The notes under the pieces are model-generated. The model made no database searches, was not told the origin of the DNA, and saw only the letters and a list, made by a program, of their open reading frames with translations. Below, one piece after another: positions 58,561 to 64,000 of a DNA stretch of 64,000 nt. The DNA lies in NCBI GenBank assembly GCA_030737835.1, contig CM060847.1:5236484-5300483 (forward strand). The letters run 5' to 3'. The stretch's first letter is position 1; every line of letters starts with the position of its first letter. A program made the position numbers and the translations under genes. The stretch comes from Acorus gramineus (taxonomy: Eukaryota > Streptophyta > Magnoliopsida > Acorales > Acoraceae).

Positions 58561-59700
58561 GTAATTTGAATTTTAAATCGAAGGCATTTTTGTAAACTTA
58601 CTCTTTTTTGAACACGAACTTCACTTTTTTTTTCACTTTAGTCCTCAGATTGCTCAGTTCACAAGGAATGCAATGCTATTTATAACACAACCATTTTTTG
58701 TATCATGTTAGAAATAGTCCACAAGTATTTTAATTTTTTTAAAAATAATAAATCTCATCAAATGAATTTTATACTTTAATTAAAAATGTATGTCATTGTG
58801 CTCTTAGTTATGAATTGAATAAATTTATTTTTAATATATATATAAGAAATAATTATATACCCTGACGGCTATAAAGATTTATATGAACTATTATCCCTTC
58901 AAACAGCATGCAACAACGTTCTTTGGCAAATTTGATTGAATACCATTAGTAGAATTAAATAAATATGTGGAAATTTAATTTAATTTAGATATTTGAAACA
59001 ATTGTTCTAGGTTACGAATAAAAAAAATCAATTTTCTTTGTAATCATTTGGAAGTTCATGGCCTAACATTAAAACACCATTATCAATGAGGTACTAATTT
59101 AATTCATACATAAATCAATTGGGAAGGACTTCATTTGATTTTATAGAATCTTGAATTTGACGCCAGATTGGTAGATTCATTTTGAAGCAATATAATCAAT
59201 TCAACTAGATAGTTGAGAATTTTTTTTTTTTAATATTCGTACAATCATTGTTTATCTATAGTAAAAACATTCATATGTCGTATCTTGTTTCTATGACATT
59301 ATTATTACTGTATTTATAAATAGTTTCACATGTAGTCTCGTTTCACTAATGAGATAATGAGGTACATACAATCCATTTTTATTTTGTGCCATCAAATTTT
59401 GTTCTGACTTATCAATTTTTCATCTGACTGAATCAAAGGATCTAATGTATAGTTGGGGGAAATTTCAATCTATGTGAAGGGAGGGAAACTTTTAAAAAAG
59501 AGGGCAAACTTTTTGAAGATCAAATGAGTAGAAAAATAGAAAATAATAAGATTTCTATATTCCACTTACTAATATCTTTTTATTCATATTTAAAATTTAA
59601 ATCACCTTTTTGTTTCAATCTTCCTGTTTTCTGAAATTCATGTTTCAATCTTTCTGTTTCTGAAATTCATGGGATCTGTTCTTTGATTTTTGATATTAGT
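58561..59700. other. AT-rich DNA without recognised genes
   Basis: 58640-58830 shares words with the family-1 MITE (TAGTCCACAAGTATTTT, AATCTCATCAAATGA) and may be a decayed copy. Nothing else identified. Confidence 0.35.
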
Positions 59701-59703
59701 TAC

Positions 59704-60420
59704 ATGGCCGGCCTGACTATATGCCGAGTAAGTGGTCGCCTAGGACTCATTCTTCAAAGAGGGCCCTCAAATCCAGAGTTTTTTTTTTTATGTTAAGCTT
59801 TTGACATTAAAATTGATGATAATTTTACATCCAATCCATTTTTCAGTTCTAAATTCAATCTACAAGTGTTTTGAATTTTATTAAAATAGTATACATCATC
59901 TAATGAGATATATGTTTTTACAAAAAATGAAGCATATACTCTACTGAATGGCATATATGTATTTATAAAAAATGTGAAAAATTTTATCGAAGCATATATC
60001 TTGCTAAGGTGAGTATATGCTCTGATAATTTTCTATCGACACATATGAGACTGAAATTGAGGCTGGAATAAAAACTATGTGTAACAACACTCTAAAATTA
60101 AATTTTTTTTATTAAATAACTTGAATATATCTTCCTATTTATTTTTAGTATATTACTAATTTATAGGGATCTATTTATTTTCTATAAAAGAAATGATCTT
60201 ATTTTTGTAATTTTTTTTCCTTTTTTAAAAAAGAAATCAATGAGTTTTTTTGTTATATTTTATTTTTAATTACTATTATCATTTTTTTGTTTAGTCTTGA
60301 TTTTTTTATTACTAACATGGTTAAAAAATTCACTCAAAAAATTCAATATACATCTATATGGCCCCATTTTATGAGTTGCATAGGGCCCCACCTAGATTTT
60401 CTTATCTCAGGAACCTTGAC
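59704..60420 (+). mobile_element. hAT-like 'GGCCGGCC' element carrying a nested MITE
   Basis: Left part ATGGCCGGCCTGACTATATG and GTGGTCGCCTAGGACTC; right part GGGCCCCACCTAGATTTTC and CAGGAACCTTGACTAG. This is the pattern of a widespread plant repeat that starts GGCCGGCCCTG. The ends are only roughly inverted and no target duplication was established. A complete family-1 MITE lies within it. Confidence 0.45.
59815..60092 (-). mobile_element. hAT-like MITE, family 1, copy B (278 bp)
   Basis: Reverse-oriented counterpart of 7239-7503: read in reverse it starts GAGTGTTGTTACACATAG and continues through matching CATATG words and CATCTAATGAG. TAAAATT flanks both sides (59808-59814 and 60093-60099), a probable target duplication. 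Inserted into the element at 59704-60420. Confidence 0.75.
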
Positions 60421-62780
60421 TAGTGTCTAGTTATTGTATACATTAATACCGATAAAATCTTTGTAGTTGCATTTATGTGATTGAACATCCCATTATGGGT
60501 GAATTTTAATAAACCTAAAGAGGAATATATTATTCCCTAGAGTATATACTTAATGGATATGGATGTAATACTTTATTACATAAAAAGTATACACATTTTA
60601 AAAAACTTAAAATATGTCAAGATTACATGTGAGACTTTCCTTGCGTTATCCTATTTGCAAGGTGTTTAGTACTTTATAAGGTAAAAGGCGAAAGGACAAT
60701 TGTATTACTTCACTCGTCTTTTAATTAAATCAATATTTATACTTATGGTTAATTTGTCATTTATTCTTATTTTCATTTTTTTAGAACACCCAAAACAATT
60801 TGTGTTTGAATGCTCGATTCATGTATTAATTCTTGGATATCTCAAAATAAAATTTCTCATTTCATGAAATTTACTAGGACTGAATTTTTAAAAATGATGA
60901 ATTTTCATTCTTGACAGGAGATATCAAACCTTGATAACCATTATCATTATAATTTCTTTTTACTATAGTAGCTATCAAAATGCAACTTAAAATCATTTTG
61001 TTCTCACGCGATATATGCAAAATTTGTGTAGCCATCTTGGGTGGTTGATGCAAAATTTCCTTTGTTCCTTCTTGATCTATTTGAATTAGATTCACGAATG
61101 AGAAATTCTCTTTCTGAATCAATGTTATAGTGGCAGCTTCAGGAATTTGTGTAGGTGAAGTCATTTTAAAAAAATCTATAAAATTTTTAAAAAATCTATT
61201 TTTATGAGTAATTTTTTTATGGGAGAGAAAGAGAAATGGTTCAGATTTAATGTTTATTAAAATAACACTGTAATAAATGTAATTTGAGAATTTTAAGTAT
61301 AAAATTTTGGTCGGACAGAGTCAATTGGTGGGTAGATGGGATGACTAGTGAGGTGGGTTGTTAAAGTTTCAAAGATAGTTTGATTTTTTTAAAATATGAT
61401 GTATTCAATTGACCCGACAACATTATATGTGGTGCCGTTCTAAGTGTTACTAAATTGATCCGTAAACATCTTGGTAATTGAAAGGCCAGATAAATGGATA
61501 AGTTTTATGGGTGTCCAACCTTGTCGACTCATCAAAAAGGCCATTGATGCCATTGAAATTATGTTTGGACTTTCAAGAGGCTTTCTCATCAATTCAAATG
61601 TAGAACAAAAACCCTTCTAGTATCATTTTTAACTCCTAATTTAATCTCTTGGTATATAAATGCAAACATGTGGATAATAAATGTTCATAATGAACATATA
61701 TACACCCATATAAATGTATATATTCTTTGTGAAGCTAAGAGTTAGAAAAGAATTGGGCTAATGAAAGAGAAAATGTGCACAAAACACACCCATTATTAAA
61801 CCAACTCAATCACTTTTTAGAAAATATTAACCACCCAAATTTACATATCTAAAATTTTGCTATCTAATAAAACCACACTCCAAATTTGGAAGGTAGTTGG
61901 AGATGCTCTAAGTTCACCCCCCAACCATTCCCTTCTCTTTTCTCATCCACACAAACACTCCCTACCATTCTTTGTGCTCCCTCCTCCACTGTGGTCCCCA
62001 TGCCCTCATTTGTCCAACCTCTCTCCATATATGTGTGTGCCCGTTCTATGTGCAATCTCCACATGGTTTTTTTTTAATTTAATTTTTTTTTTTTCTGACA
62101 ATCCAACATGTAGTTCTCACTTGTTTTGAGTTTTATAATAAAAATGTGTATTTCATGTAACCAAATATACAATTTCATTTAAAAACAATGTTTTAATAAA
62201 TTGTATGCATTTACTCATAAAAGAAGTGAAAATTTACACGCTCTCGTTTGATAAATTAAAATGTGGGAGTGATTTTGCTTACCCTCTAAGCTAAACAATG
62301 TAAAAATAATAGTGGATATGATGAAATAGTTTTTTTAAGAACAAGAAAATTGTTCGGATTGGGAATATAAGGTGATCGATATGTGTAATGCTAGAATAAA
62401 TGAATAAGATGATATTGAAATTTAGATATTTTGAATAATGTTATTCAACCAAATTTATGTCACAAGTATACGGGAATATACATGTCAAATCATGTTTCAC
62501 CTCTTATAATGTCAATTTTTTTTTTGTCTTTCACAAATCATTATTAACTTTTATTAACGACTTATCCATTCATAATAAAGATTCATAACAAAAATAATTA
62601 AAAATACATCCAAACACAAAGTTACTCATTCACTAGGATAGTTATTATCAATCTCAAAAAATGCAACTGTGATGGTTTTATAATCTATTAGGAGGGATAA
62701 AATTATCATTTACAAGGGTATTTTTTTTAACGTATTGTAAAAAGGTTTTTGTATATTGTGTTTTCAACAAGGGTTATATG
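60421..62780. other. AT-rich gene-poor DNA
   Basis: A 96-codon minus-strand frame (61164-60874) has a protein-like composition but no recognisable domain, and is left unassigned. 61885-61915 (TTGGAGATGCTCTAAG) looks like one end of a GAGCATCTCCAA-type MITE. A CT-rich stretch follows at 61920-62030. No other feature. Confidence 0.35.
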
Positions 62781-63358
62781 TTAAAAGTCTACCGAGCAAA
62801 ATGGGCGCAAGGGGTGAACACAGCTTGCATCTCGTGCGGAGGAGGGGAGGAAACAACCTTATATATTATGCTTGAGTGCCCGTTGGCGCGTCCCTGACTT
62901 GGAGGAGATTTGCTGAAGCTACAAACTTTGTGGATGGGTGGTCCACATTTGAGGAACTATGAGTGTGGGTAAGACCTTGTGTGCTCGAGGGGACAAGAGC
63001 GTCTCAGCTAAGGTTTCGCAGCTATTGATTCTGGTGTTGGTTTGGGCTCTATGGTTATCCTGTAACGATCTACTACTTAGGGGGACTCGTGTCTATGAGA
63101 AGACCATTTGGGAATCGGTGGTATATCATATCAAAGCTTGGGGAGTGGCATGTGCTGGAGCGAGGAAGATTGGCTTCCTTAGGGGAAAACTGTGATTGAG
63201 TAATCATTTTTCTTAGGATTTCTTAGATTCAGGATGTTGTAGTAGAACACTCCTCTACTTTACATCTTGTTGTGGGTTTTCCATTGTACTGTTTCTTTTA
63301 AGAGTTACCTTTTTTTGAATAAAATTAAGACCAATGCCTATCATTTTTTTAAAAAAAA
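62781..63358 (+). mobile_element. 5'-truncated LINE tail 3 (~578 bp)
   Basis: Reads VYRAKWAQGVNTACISCGGG and LYIMLECPLARP, a stop and frame change, then SVSAKVSQLLILVLVWALW and ACAGARKIGFLRGKL: the same zf-RVT C-terminal block as the LINE tails at 24988 and 27651. The 3' end is AATAAAATTAAG, ACCAATGCCTATCATT, then A8. Flanking repeats GTTATATG (62773-62780) and GTTACATG (63359-63366) differ at one base. Confidence 0.82.
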
Positions 63359-63738
63359 GTTACATGAATACCGGACAGTTTGCAGCGGTTATATGGATTA
63401 TTATTTTTTTTTCAAAATAATTACATTAATATTTTTAAATATATATTATTTTTTATAAATAGTATATATAATAATGAATGGGTGTATAATTAAAAAAATA
63501 AAACAATGAAAGCTGGGATGGGGCTGCCCGGTAACTTTACATTTCATTTTGGGCACTTTTATCCCCACCCATTAATCCATTGACCCCACCGAAAACAAAA
63601 AACCCACATATTGATTTAGTTTAAAAAACATTAATCCACCCCATCCATTCTACTGCCCTTTCATGTTCTCTCTTTATTCTTTTCCATATTTGTTTTCTCA
63701 ACCTTCCCAAAATCGACCAATTTTTTTTCTCAACCAAC
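63359..63738. other. AT-rich DNA without recognised features
   Basis: T/A-rich with CCCACCCATTAATCC phrases around 63565-63650. No gene or repeat family assigned. Confidence 0.35.
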
Positions 63739-63967
63739 GGTGCGTTTGGTTGTGTAATTGTAAAACTGATTCTTCAAAAATTTGGATTTTAAAATTGATT
63801 TTGTAAAAAATTCATCTCCCCTAGCTTTTCAAAATCACAATCTTTAAACACTATTTATCTAAAATCTGCCTGCAGGAAACTCCTACAATAAAATTATTTA
63901 GTTGTATGATTGCATAAACAATATCCTACAATCTTAAAAGTTGCACAATCGTGCAACCAAAGTAACC
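63739..63967 (-). mobile_element. MITE family 2, copy B (~229 bp)
   Basis: Ends GGTGCGTTTGGTTG and, at the right, CAACCAAAGTAACC. The interior is the reverse complement of the MITE at 13350-13582 (shared GATAAATAGTGTT, GCAATCAT and TTGCACGATTGT read in reverse). No coding capacity. Confidence 0.75.
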
Positions 63968-64000
63968 CCCTCTCTCAGTATTTCCGTACACGTCATTGTT

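Noticed and set aside
60874..61164. 96-codon minus-strand open frame
   Set aside because: Plausible composition, but no motif or gene context; cannot be supported from sequence alone.

Overview
This window is nuclear DNA of a flowering plant. The evidence is spliced genes with GT-AG introns up to about 3 kb, AT-rich intergenic DNA, and plant-type transposons (a solo LTR, hAT elements, MITEs, a tRNA-derived SINE, L1-type LINE tails). The genes point to an angiosperm, but the sequence alone does not fix the order or species. Names below rest on remembered family features; no database search was run.

Layout. 1-1.4 kb: 5' end of a mitochondrial CBS-domain gene (CBSX3-like, minus strand, running off the left edge) with a 5'UTR intron. 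4.0-5.2 kb: a one-exon proline-rich protein gene. 5.9-18.7 kb: a repeat-dominated block with an LTR-like segment, a decayed FAR1/FRS (MULE-derived) gene split by a 1,258-bp solo LTR, a complete SINE, a 272-bp tandem array, a hAT element and MITEs. 18.7-31.0 kb: a tandem duplication of about 6 kb units, each carrying one three-exon phi-class glutathione S-transferase gene; the flanking block occurs a third time after the second gene. 31.7-41.4 kb: a 12-exon cation diffusion facilitator gene (MTP6/MTPC1 type). 43.0-43.5 kb: a foldback element sitting inside a TA microsatellite. 45-49 kb: mostly non-coding DNA with a Copia pol remnant. 49.3-54.5 kb: a minus-strand nuclear protein gene with ELM2-like and SANT-like segments. 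54.5-64 kb: gene-poor DNA with MITEs, a SINE tail and a third LINE tail.

How the genes relate. Plant neighbours are normally separate transcription units, and nothing here suggests an operon. Two GSTF genes, an MTPC1-like gene and an ELM2/SANT gene lie side by side. As I remember it, the Arabidopsis counterparts (GSTF8 At2g47730, At2g47820, MTPC1 At2g47830) are also close together, so this may be an old syntenic block.

I see no clear previously undescribed molecular system. The best leads are the nested-palindrome element in a TA repeat, the hairpin-rich U3 of the solo LTR, two pairs of MITEs in opposite orientation, GCATATAC-type tracts shared by unrelated places, and the GST array with its probable recent sequence homogenisation.
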